Below are positions 12,184 through 23,174 of a stretch of 64,000 nucleotides of DNA, in pieces; position 1 is the stretch's first letter, and the number at the start of each line of letters is the position of its first letter. Under the pieces are notes generated by a model. The model did no database searches. It had not been told where the DNA came from and saw only the letters and a program-made list of their open reading frames with translations. The translations under genes and the position numbers were made by a program. This DNA comes from Chamaelirium japonicum. Taxonomy: Eukaryota; Streptophyta; Magnoliopsida; Liliales; Melanthiaceae. The DNA lies in the NCBI GenBank assembly GCA_947650365.1, contig OX393554.1, positions 33,846,704 to 33,910,703 of the forward strand, written 5' to 3'.

Positions 12184-13830
12184 TCATCTCAAATTCGACA
12201 TCCTCCAGCTTCTCATCTCATACTGCGATGCCTCGCTGATTCTCAGATCATCTTCCTGCCTCTCGGCCATGTCTCCATCCGCCCCGATCACCACCACCTC
12301 CTTGGTCACCTCCTCCGGCCCCGCCCCGTGCTTTAGCAACTCCACCACCTCCCCCATCTTCGGCCGGTTCTCGGGGTTTACATCGGTGCACCGCATCGCC
12401 ACCGCCACCGTGCTCCTCACCTGCGCCAGCTCCACCCGGCCCCCGAGCCTCGGATCGGCGATCATCTCCCACGCGCCCCGCTCCACCCACGGCGCCGCCC
12501 ACTGGACAATGTCCCGTTTGACCCCCCCGGGGAGCTTCTCGATCGGCCGCCGCCCGCTCACCACCTCCAGCAGCAGGATCCCGAAGCTGTACACGTCGCA
12601 GCTCTCTGACACCTTCCCCCACATGGCGTACTCCGGCGCCAGGTACCCCAGCGTCCCCTTCACCTTCGTCGTCATGTGGCTCACCCCCTCCGGCACCAGC
12701 TTCGCGAACCCGAAGTCCGCCACCTTGGCCCTGAAGTCGGAGTCCAGGAGGACGTTGCTGGCCTTGATGTCCCTGTGGATTATGTGGGGGCTCGCCTCAT
12801 GATGCAAATACCTATAGCTTGTCAACAAACAAAGAAAGAATAATTCAGAGCCAGGCTGAGTGATCATTAAGACTAATACGCCGATATAATTATCGGATTT
12901 GGACAATAGACTTAGTGTATCTGAGGAAGAATGATCAGGCATGTACGGATGTTATATTTTTGGATTTGGGGCACCATGAATAGATCACTCTTGGTTGCTG
13001 TCGAAATATTATCGGACTTGGGGAACTCATGCAAGGCCCTCGGCGGATCCGATGAGTGATCATACAGACTAATACGCCGACATAATTTTCGGATTTGGAC
13101 AATAGACTAGTGTATCTGAGGAAGAATGATCAGGCATGTACCGATGTTATATTTTTGGATTTGGGGCACCATGAATAGATCACTACAAAAGAATTATCGG
13201 AGTTGGGGAACTCACGCAAGGCCTTCGGCGGATCCGATGGCGATCTCCATCCTCCGCGGCCAGTCGAGGTGCACGTCGGCCGCGAGATGGCCGTGGAGAT
13301 GGGTGGTGAGGCTGTGGTTGGGCATGTAGTCGTAGACTATGAGCCTCTCGTTGCTACCCGCGTAGAAGCCGCGGAGGCCCAGCAGGTTCTTGTGCCGCAC
13401 CCGCCCCAGTATCTCCACCTCCACCGCGAACTCCATTTCCGCCTTCGGCGTCACCGCCTTCAGCCGCTTCACCGCAATCTGAATCCCAAAACTCCTTCGT
13501 TTCAATAAAAGATCAAGATACATGGATTGAGATCAAGATCGGGATCGAGATCGGAACCCGCCTCTACTCCTTCGGTGGTTCGGCCCCAGTAAACGGTGCC
13601 GAAACCGCCCTCTCCGAGCTTGTTATCATCCTTGAAGTTGTTGGTGGCGTGGATGAGCTCCTTGAGGGTGTAGGCCTCCCACGGGTAGTCGTAGCTCTTG
13701 CTCGATCTGAAATCCCAAATCGATCAAGAATCGCAAGAATCAAATCGAAACATCCAAGATCGGAGGGTTTATACCTGATTTGAACCGCCTCCGGATCATC
13801 GGCGATGCAGCACATCCATCTCTTGATCAT
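12184..13830 (-). CDS. PTI1-like receptor-like cytoplasmic kinase (At3g15890 type)
   Basis: This is a serine/threonine protein kinase of the receptor-like cytoplasmic class, expected at the plasma membrane or cytosol in signal relay. Exons on the minus strand are 13830-13775, 13706-13562, 13478-13216 and 12811-12184, giving 363 aa. It has a glycine loop GEGGFG at residues 50-55, the ATP lysine in IAVKRLK (K71), the catalytic loop HRD at 167-169, DFG at 187-189 and the GYLAPEY activation-loop end. Adjacent cysteines near the N-terminus (MIKRWMCC) could be acylated, as in PTI1 relatives. The start was chosen there because upstream codons only translate a (CCG/CTC) repeat. At 361 aa the Arabidopsis homologue is the same size. 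The exon 2 donor is either GC (GAG|GCGGGT, retaining GVE before IAVK) or a GT six bases earlier. Intron 3 holds a tandem duplication of the exon 3 end. Confidence 0.9.
12857..13238. repeat. 196-bp tandem duplication in kinase intron 3, reaching into exon 3
   Basis: The block 12857-13052 is repeated at 13053-13238 with a few mismatches and small indels. The second copy includes the true last bases of exon 3 and its GTGAGT donor (13215-13210). The first copy carries the same exon end, but the donor dinucleotide on the minus strand reads AT in place of GT (13030-13029). Confidence 0.9.
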
Positions 13831-14070
13831 TCTTTTGTTTCTCAGCGGCGGCGGCGGCGGCGGCGGCGAGGAGGAGGAGGAGGCTCGCAAGGGGGGGGGG
13901 GCAGGGATGGCTGCTGACCAACTCGAGAGGGTTTGGAAGGGGGTGCGAAGGTGACTCCAGGGGTGGAGACAAAGAGCCAGACGACGCGGTTGAGCGCGTT
14001 GGGTTGCCTGCAGCGTTTAGCGCGGGCTTTGTGGGTGCGTTGCAGTCGTCTGATTGGGTGTTCCGATCGG

Positions 14071-14080
14071 GGATATAGGG
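14071..14080 (-). promoter_or_regulatory. possible TATA element of the kinase gene
   Basis: The minus strand reads CCCTATATCC about 240 bp upstream of the proposed start codon. It is only TATA-like, and the spacing would imply a leader of about 200 nt. Confidence 0.25.
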
Positions 14081-14611
14081 GTTCCATGCTCTTTCCCGCT
14101 CCTCCGGGCTGATACCGACGTCCCGCTATCCGATTGGACGCCGGAAGTTGACCCCGATCAGTCGGCACATGACGAGGGGGATAGGATGGAGGGTCGACAC
14201 GTAGCCCTACCCATGTGGGGCCTGGCACTTGGCCAGCTGTCAGCCTGCCAGGGGGCGCTTAACCTCCTCTTGCTGGTGGGGCCCACTACGTGACCTGTAC
14301 TTAGGCTACTTGCATGTTAAATAAGTTTTTTCTTTTAGGGTTAACTGGTGATGAGTCTCCCAGGACATCTAGACATTTCACTTAACAATAAATCCCTAAT
14401 TTTTATAAAAAATTCAAAACTAATCCTTGTCTTTTCTTCCCCCGTGCACCTCTTTCGAGCGGCAGCAGCAATCTAGAGCAGCAGCGCAAGCGACGGCGGC
14501 GAGATAGCAGCGGCACAGTGAGCGACGAGGGCGACCCCAGCGACCTCGACCCCAACGACCTCGATCATTCGGTTTCAGATTAAGAAAGGTCTAGGGTTCA
14601 TCCTAGGGCTG

Positions 14612-15743
14612 TGTTGGAAATCTAATCGTTCTATACTAGCAATCTTAAGGATTTATCAAGTACTTTATATTAACTAATTGAATATTTAGCAAATATGATT
14701 TTTCACGCAAGCAAAATCAAGTCACAAATTTCTTTTAGAAATTGTTTGCCAAGGCAGAGCGGGTTCTATGGAACCGTCATTCACCTTGCCGAACTTTTCT
14801 AAAAGAGAGAAATAATCTATCTCTAATTATTTAGGTTTCTCTATTAGATGCAAGTTGATTAATTAGAAAGGATAGGACAAGAGTAGAGTTAGAAACTCTG
14901 GCCTGTGGTCGAAACGTGCTAGGCACTGTCCCAAGAAACTTATTGCCCCCCTCGTGCGGGTCTCGTGGCAATGGTTCTCGGAGATATGACGACCCCGGTC
15001 AGGCGACCTCCTTCTCGTCGGCACGACTTCAAGAAGGTATTGCGAACCTCGTGAACTTTCAGGAATCCAGCGACTCGGATGACGATCCTCTCGAATCGGG
15101 AAGGCAGCACCGCAGCAGAGCTTTGGTCCGAGAGAGGGAGTCTCTTCGGAGCAAAGTGGCAGCACCACAGCACCACGATGAGAGAATGAAAGAGAGAGAG
15201 AGGCAGTAAGCAGGGAGGAATTCCGATTTTCGGAGTGTGTAAATCCCATAGCTGCACCGGGCCTTATATAGGCCTCGGGCTATTAATGGGAGGCTGAAAG
15301 AGGGGAGTGGTTAATGGGCTGCGATTAAGCCCATTAACCTCGCACGTTACAGCTCGCAGCGAGCCTGTACGTAACGGCTAGCATGCAGCGCTTCTCGCGT
15401 AACGGCTAGTGTCCCAAATGGTAAATAATAAATAGTGGAGGACTTAAAAGCAAAAAGTAAAAATAGGGCAGGTGCTGACCAGCCCATTTCGGAGGTGCTA
15501 TCGTGTCCGGGTCCGCGGGCGCACACACACGCGCCGCCCAGCCCATGCCCGGCCCGGCCCGGCTCGGCTCGGCACGGCACACACACGCGCGCGCGTGTGT
15601 GGGCTAGTGGAGCCCCTCCTCTAGTGTGATGACTAGTGGGGGGAAGTGGGGAATCCTATTTAAGTTGGTAGGGGATTTTTCCCCTTATCGATATGGGACT
15701 AAAAGCCCATTCCTTTGTGTGGTTTTAAAACACACACCCAACA
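14612..15743 (-). repeat. 3' LTR of the copia element
   Basis: This 1132-bp direct repeat pairs with the one at 20763-21894 and has TGTTGG/CCAACA termini. It contains the same TATA sequence and the same 22-bp alternating palindrome as its partner. Open frames within it on both strands are duplicated in the other LTR and have no protein similarity. Confidence 0.97.
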
Positions 15744-16302
15744 ATCCCCCACATGTGTTTAAAACCACTAAATATTAAATAATTTAAAAAATTCAAAATA
15801 TAAAGTAAAAGGACTTTGCTGGATTCCTTATACTACGCAGTAGGTGTAGGTACCTTCCGGTTTGAACCTCCACTTAGTACAGTTGTATACATCCGTGAGG
15901 ACTTGGTGGACTACGCCTTGAACCAGTCTCATTTATCGGGTTTCTACAAGTAGTACACGTAGTACAGTTTTCGATGGTTCTAAGCGGGTTGCGCTATTAA
16001 TGGCCTTGCGTAGATATCTTTTCTTGTATGTTTCTAGGGAGCAGCCCTGGTCCCAGAGTTGCGGCCTCACAACGACATACATATAGGTAAGTCCTAATAG
16101 GGGTGTGAGCAAGGCGACACCCCGCCTCATGGGTCTTGGACTTATTAAGAGTTGTAAACTCATCCTACCCCTTGCTTTTAATAAGCACTGACGTCATAGG
16201 GACGGGAGCATTATTCAGTGCTCCTCATTTTCAATCACTACTACAGTTTGTTTCTACCCATTGAACCTCCGTGAGGTTGGGTTCCCACTGCGGTGATTTT
16301 TC
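15744..16302 (-). other. copia 3' untranslated region and polypurine tract
   Basis: This non-coding stretch between the polyprotein stop codon and the 3' LTR ends in the purine run GTGGGGGAT (15744-15752), which would prime plus-strand DNA synthesis. A short open frame at 15933-16163 has no recognisable similarity. Confidence 0.7.
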
Positions 16303-19300
16303 TTATGGGCTTAATCCCATCCCCCTCGACGATTCTAAGACCACTGTCCTAGATAGGCCCTTAGTTAGATGATCCGCCAAATTCTTTTCGGATCTAACAA
16401 AGTCTAGGGCAATTATTTGATTTTTCATCTTATATCTGAGAGATCTATGTCTCACTTTCAGATGTCGATTTATTTTCACGTCAGCGTTTTCTTGATTACA
16501 TTTATCAATAGCTGATCGACAATCACAATGGATAGATATAGCCGGTAAAGGCTTTTCTATCAATGGGATCTCATATAGGAGATCTCGAAGCCATTCTGCT
16601 TCTGTGCTAGTGGTATCTAGCGCTATCATTTCTGATTCCATAGTACTCCTAGATATAACAGTTTGTTTGGTGGATTTCCAAGATATGGCTCCACCTCCTA
16701 GTAGGAATACATATCCGGTTGTGGACTTAATATCTATTGAGTCACTAATCCAGTTAGCATCAGAGTATCCCTCTAATACAGCTGGATATCCACTATAGTG
16801 GAGACCGTATGATATGGTTCCCTTAAGATATCTAAAAATTCTTTCTAACGCATTCCAATGGGACAAATTTGGGTTAGACGTATAACGACTAAGTCTATTT
16901 ACCGCGTAAGCGATATCGGGTCGAGTATAGTTTGCTAGAAAACCTAGCGATCCTATGATTTGAGCATACTCGCTCTGTAGTCTAGGAAGTCCAGTATTCT
17001 TTGTTAGATGGGTATTTGGATCATATGGTGTGGATACCGGTTGGCAATCGGGGTCGTAAAATTTCCTAAGGATTTTCTCGACATAGTGGGATTGGGATAA
17101 CACTAAACCATTGTTCTTCCTAATGATCTTAGTGTTCAAAATAACGTCGGCTTGTCCTAAATCTTTCATGTCAAAGTTTTGGGACAAAAACTGTTTGATA
17201 TCATTTATGATTTGTGTGTTTGAACCGAATATCAGAATATCGTCAACATACAAACATAAAATGATAATATTATTACCATCTACTTTATGGTATACATATT
17301 CATCCGTTGAATTGATATCAAATCCATAGGATAAGATAACTTCATCGAATTTCATGTGCCATTGTTTTGGGGCTTGTTTAAGTCCATAGAGGGATCGAAT
17401 TAACTTACACACCTTTCCCTCTTGTCCAGGTGCAGTAAATCCCTCGGGTTGGTCCATGTATATTTCCTCATTAAGGTCGCCATTCAAGAAAGCAGTCTTT
17501 ACATCCATTTGATGTATGACTAGCTTATATATTGAAGCTAAGGCGATGAGGATCCTAATCGTGGTTATCCTAGCGACAGGTGAGTAGACATCAAAGTAGT
17601 CTATCCCTGGTTTTTGGGTAAAGCCCTTGGCTACAAGTCGTGCCTTAAATTTATCTATGGTACCGTCGGGTCTAAGCTTTTTCTTAAACACCCATTTACA
17701 TCCTATGGTTTTACAACCAGGAGGTAAATTGGTGAGTTCCCAGGTATGGTTTTGAAGTATGGATTGGATCTCATTATCTATGGCTTCTTTCCAAAAAGGT
17801 GAGTCTATGGACTTCATTGCATCTGTATAGGTGGAGGGGGAGTTCTCCACCATAAGTGCATAGAAGTCATCAAAGACTTTCTCTACACGGGCACGTTTAC
17901 TCCTCCTAGGTTCGGTTTGGGTTACCGGTTCAGTCTGGTCTTCAGGTTCTAATTGGACTTCAGGTTCGATCTGAGTCACCTGATTAGAACTGGAGGCCTG
18001 GTTATTGGTATTAATCCTAGTGTTGATCCTAGTCTTATACGGAAAGATGTTTTCGAAGTATGAAGCATCTCTTGCTTCGATTATGGTGTTATTGGCTATT
18101 TCGCTTATTTCAGAGTTAAACACTAAAAAACGATTAGCGTTACTGTCTGAAGCGTAGCCAATAAAGATGGCATCTACAGTCTTAGGTCCTATCTTCTTCC
18201 TTTTGTTATCGGGGATTTTTACCTTAGCTAGGCACCCCCACACTTTTAGGTATTCTAAGTTAGGTTTCCTGTGTTTCCATACTTCGTATGGGGTCAAGTC
18301 ATTATGTTTGAACGGAATGCGGTTAAGGATAAAACAAGCCGTCATTAGGGCTTCCCCCCACAAGTTCTCTGGCGCTCCAGAGCTTAGTAACATGGAATTA
18401 ACCATGTTCATTAGGGTTCTGTTTTTCCTTTCCGCTACACCGTTGGATTGGGGAGTGTAAGGAGCTGTGACTTCATGGAGTATTCCATAGTCATCACAGT
18501 ACTCACTTAACTCATTTGAGGTGTACTTCCCTCCTCGGTCTGATCTAAGGATCTTAATGGTTTCGTCTAATTGGTTTTCAACCAGAGCTTTGTAAATTTT
18601 AAATTTACTAAGCACTTCATCCTTAGTTTTAATAAGGTATAGGTGGCAATATTTTGAAGCGTCATCTATGAACGTTACAAAATATCTATTGCCACCTCTC
18701 GAGGTTCTCCCAGAATCACAGACATCGCTGTGAATTAATTCAAGTATATGGGAGTCTCGATCGATGGTTTTAAAGGATTTCTTAGGTAGTTTGGCTTCTA
18801 CGCATATCTCGCACTTGTCGAGATTCCTAGTATCGGATTTAGGAATAATGTTTAAGGTCATGAGTTTCTTAATAGAATTATAATTTACATGACCTAGTCT
18901 TTGGTGCCAAGTGACCGAAGACTCAACATTCAGAATTGTAGACGAAGGATTAAAGACATTTAATTTAAATAAGCCATCACAAAGAAATCCTTTTCCAATA
19001 AAATTCATTCCTTTGGTTATTACAACTTTATTGGACTCAAATACAAGCTTATAGCCCTGTTGGACTAATAAGGACCCACTAATTAAATTCCTCCTAATCT
19101 CCGGAACGTAGTGGACTCCGCGCAGGGTCAGGGTCTTCTCCGACGTCAGCTTCAGGTCGATTCGTCCTATCCCTAGCACACGAGCCTCAGCATTGTTCCC
19201 CATGCTTACAGCTCCTCCACCTGAGACCTGATAGGTGGAAAACAAAGATTGATCAGAGCAAACATGAATGTTAGCTCCTGTGTCAATCCACCAATCAAAT

Positions 19301-20334
19301 GCTTGAAAGGTCATGTTAACTTCAGGGGTGAAGAGAACAGACCTGAAAGCGGTCCCAGAAGAGCCAGCTCCAGAGGTCACCATGTTGACTTGGGAGCCGG
19401 GTGGCGTTGGACCATTTCTTCTTGGATTTGGAGGTGGTGCTGTCTTCTTGTAGAAGCATTGGTTGGCCATGTGATTGGTCCGACCGCAGACGTAGCAGCA
19501 ACGCACTCCTTCCTTCTTTTGGTCCTTGGGATGGTTTGGGTTATGGTTGCTATGGTAGGGCTTCTTGGTATATGGCTTAGGCTTAGGGTGGAAGGGTTTC
19601 TTCTGGAACTTATGTCTAGGTTTTTGGAATGGTTTAGACGGTTGACCCTCTACGTTGTTGACCTTGGGTTTGGATTCAGAGGATCCCTTTTCCCTGAGCC
19701 TATGTTGCTCCTCAATTCTAATAGAGTTTAGAACTTGAGTTAGGGTTAGGTCAACTTGGGTATGACTTAGGTGCTTAGAGAATTCAGTCCAAGAAGCAGG
19801 TAGTTTATCTATAAGACAGGCTATCTGGAAGGTTTCATCAAGGGTGGAACCATTAGTCTTCAGATGTTGGACTAGGTTCTCAAACTCATGAATCTGATCA
19901 TTCATGGGTTTGGAGTCAACCATTTTGAAGCTGTTGAAGTCAGACGCTTTGAAGCGTTTTACTCCAGCATCATCTAGGCCATACTTACGCTCTAGGGTAT
20001 CCCATAGGTCCTTAGGGTTTTGAATGGTATAATAGATATCGTATAATCTATCAGATAAGGCCCCTAGGATCCTATGAAGGCCATGGTAGTTGATTTCTTC
20101 TGGGGTCCTAGTGGGAATACCAAAAGTTGGTTCAGATTCAGGTTGAGAAGTGGAGGCTCGGGTACGACGAGTTTGGCTGGACCCGTTGGATATTCCTGGT
20201 GCGGTTTCACCTATGGCTGACAGTAACCCAAGTGTGGTTAGCCAGAATCGCATCTGGTTTTGCCACCTCTTGAAGTTAGACCCGTCAAACTTCTCGGGTT
20301 TAGCACTAAGGGTTTCACGGTTTGGTGAGGCCAT
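16303..20334 (-). CDS. copia Gag-Pol polyprotein, intact
   Basis: This 1343-aa single frame has no stops. It encodes the proteins for copying the element through RNA in a cytoplasmic particle and inserting the DNA in the nucleus. Order and approximate residues: Gag (1-270) with a CCHC zinc knuckle [14 protein letters not shown] (280-293), protease with [14 protein letters not shown] (active D351), GAG-pre-integrase WHQRLGHVN (476-484), integrase core with catalytic D537, D599 and E635 ([21 protein letters not shown]), reverse transcriptase from about 890 with YVDD near 1085, and RNase H to the end. The Pro-Int-RT-RNaseH order is that of Ty1/copia. Start at [20 protein letters not shown], the usual copia Gag opening. 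With all catalytic motifs present and near-identical LTRs the element may be competent, but activity is not shown by sequence. Confidence 0.97.
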   Translation of the reverse strand: MASPNRETLSAKPEKFDGSNFKRWQNQMRFWLTTLGLLSAIGETAPGISNGSSQTRRTRASTSQPESEPTFGIPTRTPEEINYHGLHRILGALSDRLYDIYYTIQNPKDLWDTLERKYGLDDAGVKRFKASDFNSFKMVDSKPMNDQIHEFENLVQHLKTNGSTLDETFQIACLIDKLPASWTEFSKHLSHTQVDLTLTQVLNSIRIEEQHRLREKGSSESKPKVNNVEGQPSKPFQKPRHKFQKKPFHPKPKPYTKKPYHSNHNPNHPKDQKKEGVRCCYVCGRTNHMANQCFYKKTAPPPNPRRNGPTPPGSQVNMVTSGAGSSGTAFRSVLFTPEVNMTFQAFDWWIDTGANIHVCSDQSLFSTYQVSGGGAVSMGNNAEARVLGIGRIDLKLTSEKTLTLRGVHYVPEIRRNLISGSLLVQQGYKLVFESNKVVITKGMNFIGKGFLCDGLFKLNVFNPSSTILNVESSVTWHQRLGHVNYNSIKKLMTLNIIPKSDTRNLDKCEICVEAKLPKKSFKTIDRDSHILELIHSDVCDSGRTSRGGNRYFVTFIDDASKYCHLYLIKTKDEVLSKFKIYKALVENQLDETIKILRSDRGGKYTSNELSEYCDDYGILHEVTAPYTPQSNGVAERKNRTLMNMVNSMLLSSGAPENLWGEALMTACFILNRIPFKHNDLTPYEVWKHRKPNLEYLKVWGCLAKVKIPDNKRKKIGPKTVDAIFIGYASDSNANRFLVFNSEISEIANNTIIEARDASYFENIFPYKTRINTRINTNNQASSSNQVTQIEPEVQLEPEDQTEPVTQTEPRRSKRARVEKVFDDFYALMVENSPSTYTDAMKSIDSPFWKEAIDNEIQSILQNHTWELTNLPPGCKTIGCKWVFKKKLRPDGTIDKFKARLVAKGFTQKPGIDYFDVYSPVARITTIRILIALASIYKLVIHQMDVKTAFLNGDLNEEIYMDQPEGFTAPGQEGKVCKLIRSLYGLKQAPKQWHMKFDEVILSYGFDINSTDEYVYHKVDGNNIIILCLYVDDILIFGSNTQIINDIKQFLSQNFDMKDLGQADVILNTKIIRKNNGLVLSQSHYVEKILRKFYDPDCQPVSTPYDPNTHLTKNTGLPRLQSEYAQIIGSLGFLANYTRPDIAYAVNRLSRYTSNPNLSHWNALERIFRYLKGTISYGLHYSGYPAVLEGYSDANWISDSIDIKSTTGYVFLLGGGAISWKSTKQTVISRSTMESEMIALDTTSTEAEWLRDLLYEIPLIEKPLPAISIHCDCRSAIDKCNQENADVKINRHLKVRHRSLRYKMKNQIIALDFVRSEKNLADHLTKGLSRTVVLESSRGMGLSP

Positions 20335-20762
20335 TTCGGACCAAAATTAGGAGTTGAAATCTGTGGATTGAAAAACAAGTTTTGTCAATTTTAAAGTACA
20401 CCTAGATAGATTCGACTTTTAGAAGTCCAAATGAAACTTCCAAATCCTAACGGCCAGATGGGCTCCAGGTAGGAGGTGGAGCACTAGGCTCGCTCAAATA
20501 CCAAGCTACCTTGGGCAATTTAATGCCGGTTTGACAAGCCTTTCTAGACACCGTAGGCAGTGGAATATTTCAATGACGACTTTTTAGTCTTTTCTATAAT
20601 CTATGCTTCTAATTTACTTTTGTAGAAAATAGTTTTGTAACTAGTAGCAACTAATAGGTAGCACGAAATAAAGACTAATAGATGATCACGTAGGCTAACT
20701 TAGTGAGCACGTTGCAAAGAAAATAACTTATGAACGATTAAATTACACTAAGTTTCTTGGAT
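20335..20762 (-). other. copia 5' leader; unusual primer-site position
   Basis: Directly after the 5' LTR the minus strand reads CCAAGAAACTTAGTG, not the common TGGTATCAGAGC. A near match to the tRNA-Met site (TTGGTATTTGAGC) occurs on the minus strand at about 20492-20504, some 260 bp inside the LTR boundary. Confidence 0.5.
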
Positions 20763-21894
20763 TGTTGGAAATCTAATCGTTCTATACTAGCAATCTTAAG
20801 GATTTATCAAGTACTTTATATTAACTAATTGAATATTTAGCAAATATGATTTTTCACGCAAGCAAAATCAAGTCACAAATTTCTTTTAGAAATTGTTTGC
20901 CAAGGCAGAGCGGGTTCTATGGAACCGTCATTCACCTTGCCGAACTTTTCTAAAAGAGAGAAATAATCTATCTCTAATTATTTAGGTTTCTCTATTAGAT
21001 GCAAGTTGATTAATTAGAAAGGATAGGACAAGAGTAGAGTTAGAAACTCTGGCCTGTGGTCGAAACGTGCTAGGCACTGTCCCAAGAAACTTATTGCCCC
21101 CCTCGTGCGGGTCTCGTGGCAATGGTTCTCGGAGATATGACGACCCCGGTCAGGCGACCTCCTTCTCGTCGGCACGACTTCAAGAAGGTATTGCGAACCT
21201 CGTGAACTTTCAGGAATCCAGCGACTCGGATGACGATCCTCTCGAATCGGGAAGGCAGCACCGCAGCAGAGCTTTGGTCCGAGAGAGGGAGTCTCTTCGG
21301 AGCAAAGTGGCAGCACCACAGCACCACGATGAGAGAATGAAAGAGAGAGAGAGGCAGTAAGCAGGGAGGAATTCCGATTTTCGGAGTGTGTAAATCCCAT
21401 AGCTGCACCGGGCCTTATATAGGCCTCGGGCTGTTAATGGGAGGCTGAAAGAGGGGAGTGGTTAATGGGCTGCGATTAAGCCCATTAACCTCGCACGTTA
21501 CAGCTCGCAGCGAGCCTGTACGTAACGGCTAGCATGCAGCGCTTCTCGCGTAACGGCTAGTGTCCCAAATGGTAAATAATAAATAGTGGAGGACTTAAAA
21601 GCAAAAAGTAAAAATAGGGCAGGTGCTGACCAGCCCATTTCGGAGGTGCTATCGTGTCCGGGTCCGCGGGCGCACACACACGCGCCGCCCAGCCCATGCC
21701 CGGCCCGGCCCGGCTCGGCTCGGCACGGCACACACACGCGCGCGCGTGTGTGGGCTAGTGGAGCCCCTCCTCTAGTGTGATGACTAGTGGGGGGAAGTGG
21801 GGAATCCTATTTAAGTTGGTAGGGGATTTTTCCCCTTACCGATATGGGACTAAAAGCCCATTCCTTTGTGTGGTTTTAAAACACACACCCAACA
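20763..21894 (-). repeat. 5' LTR of the copia element
   Basis: It is identical to the other LTR except at two positions. It carries the promoter that would drive the polyprotein RNA on the minus strand. Confidence 0.97.
21413..21423 (-). promoter_or_regulatory. LTR TATA box
   Basis: The minus strand reads CCTATATAAGG, a canonical TATA box inside the 5' LTR, in the correct orientation for the polyprotein. The same sequence is in the 3' LTR (15262-15272). Confidence 0.6.
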
Positions 21895-22734
21895 GGCTGC
21901 AACTCGGGCGGGTCGGTTGGGTTGGGGGTAAACCGAAGCCCAACCCAAGTACAAAAACACCCAACCCTAACCCATCCCAATGCAACCTCCAATCCGAGAT
22001 GCCCAGCCCCAGTCCAAGCCCAAGCCCAATCCAAGTAAAAATTTCTATGCTTGGGTTAGCCTAAGATGGTAGAACGGGTCGGTTGTGCAGGTTCGGGTAT
22101 ACTTATTGTTTAAAATTTTACCCTCTAAAGATCAAAATCTAAAAAAAACTTATACTTGCTAACACTACCATACAACTTTTTTAACATTTCTATTAATGCA
22201 ATTTACCAGATCATTACATAATGTCTTTATTTGATAAACAGAAGCAAATAAACAATATGGGACTAGGTGAAACGGATTACTGTGACTGCAACCCCTCAAC
22301 ATATGAGTACTCGGGATGGTTGTGATTATTACCGATATATCACAGACTCATAGATATACATGGGTACTCGGGTTCGGGTTGGGTCGGGTTGCTCAACCCC
22401 TCAACTCGAGCCCGACCCAAATTCAACTCGGGTTGTATTTTTTCAACCCTAACCCAACCCAATCTTCAAATATATCAACCCAAACCCACCTAAAATTCGG
22501 GTTGGGCTCAGGTCCAACCCGCCCAAGTTGCAGCCCTAGTTCATCCCATGGCCCATAGATCTTGGGTTTAGGGTTAGGGTTAGGTTCGGTTTGGCGGTGG
22601 CGATCAACTCCGACCAGTGGTTTAGGTTCAGTTTGGCGGCGACAGTGAGCACCTTCGACAACGGCAAGGTGGTTTGGTTCGGTAGTTTAGAGGTTCACTA
22701 GTTCGATGGCATACAAAAAAAAGTTTGAAATGCC

Positions 22735-23000
22735 GTGGACGACATACCCCTTTTTTTTACTCACACACTATTTTTGATGTCAAATTTGAGTTACACCCCC
22801 ACTTTCTAAAAATTTTACTTTACTCCCCATTCCATCTCTTGAGTGTTGATCATGAACGACCTGTTAAAAGTGGGGTGTAACTTAAAATGCGATATAAGAG
22901 TTGGGGTGTAATTCAACAAAAAAAACCCACTTTTAACATAAATGTGGGGGTGTGAGTCAAATTTTTAGAAAGTGGGGATGTGGGTCAAAAAAACCCTTGT
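22735..23000. repeat. foldback (inverted-repeat) element, GTGGGGGTGT family
   Basis: The left half contains TTACACCCCCACTTTCTAAA and the right half contains the inverse (TTTTTAGAAAGTGGGGATGT). The two arms of about 90-100 bp can pair. A related element lies at 35551-35872, a weaker one at 36372-36665, and a fragment at about 40958-40985. Confidence 0.6.
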
Positions 23001-23174
23001 TATGTCTGGGTTGTGCTTCAGCTGTTGAACAGTTCACTGGCCTTTTGGATATTAAAACTTGAGTGAACGGGACGGGAAATTATTATGGAATTCATCGGTC
23101 AGCATGGTGTGAACAGCGGGAAAACACATCGTACACTCTATGATGGGTCAGAAATGATGGTGTGATCTGTTAAC

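Larger units (their letters stand above)
14612..21894 (-). mobile_element. full-length Ty1/copia LTR retrotransposon
   Basis: A 7283-bp element with two 1132-bp LTRs beginning TGTTGG and ending CCAACA. It is flanked by a perfect 5-bp target duplication GGCTG (14607-14611, 21895-21899). The single long frame encodes the polyprotein on the minus strand, so the LTR at 20763-21894 is the 5' LTR. I found only two differences between the LTRs (15282/21433 A/G and 15689/21840 T/C), indicating a recent insertion. A polypurine stretch (GTGGGGGAT on the minus strand) adjoins the 3' LTR. No standard tRNA-Met primer site lies directly next to the 5' LTR. Confidence 0.97.
14604..22538. mobile_element. hAT-like MITE, split by a copia retrotransposon
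   Basis: The right terminus CCCGCCCAAGTTGCAGCCCTA (22518-22538) is the inverse of TAGGGCTG (14604-14611) joined to CAACTCGGGCGGG (from 21900). The retrotransposon thus entered the left terminal repeat eight bases from its outer end. The octamer GTTCATCC flanks the composite on both sides (14596-14603, 22539-22546), the 8-bp duplication of hAT elements. The MITE itself is about 647 bp, non-coding and rich in GGGTTGGG/CCCAACCC words. Confidence 0.85.

Noticed and set aside
12269-12802. 177-aa open frame on the plus strand over the kinase last exon
   Set aside because: Antisense shadow of the GC-rich kinase exon. The minus strand encodes HRD and DFG motifs in order.
14863-15249. Open frames of 97-128 aa in the LTR (and the same at 21014-21408)
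   Set aside because: They are exact duplicates in the two LTRs, overlap each other on both strands and have no domain. They follow from LTR composition.
20486-20762. Extending the 5' LTR of the copia element to the TTGGTATTTGAGC motif
   Set aside because: The other LTR does not share this extra sequence and the target duplications fix the element's ends, so the LTR boundary stays at 20763.
22563-22590. Interstitial telomere repeat
   Set aside because: Only about three imperfect GGGTTTAGGGTTAGGG words occur, too few for a telomeric array, and they adjoin a GGGTT-rich MITE.
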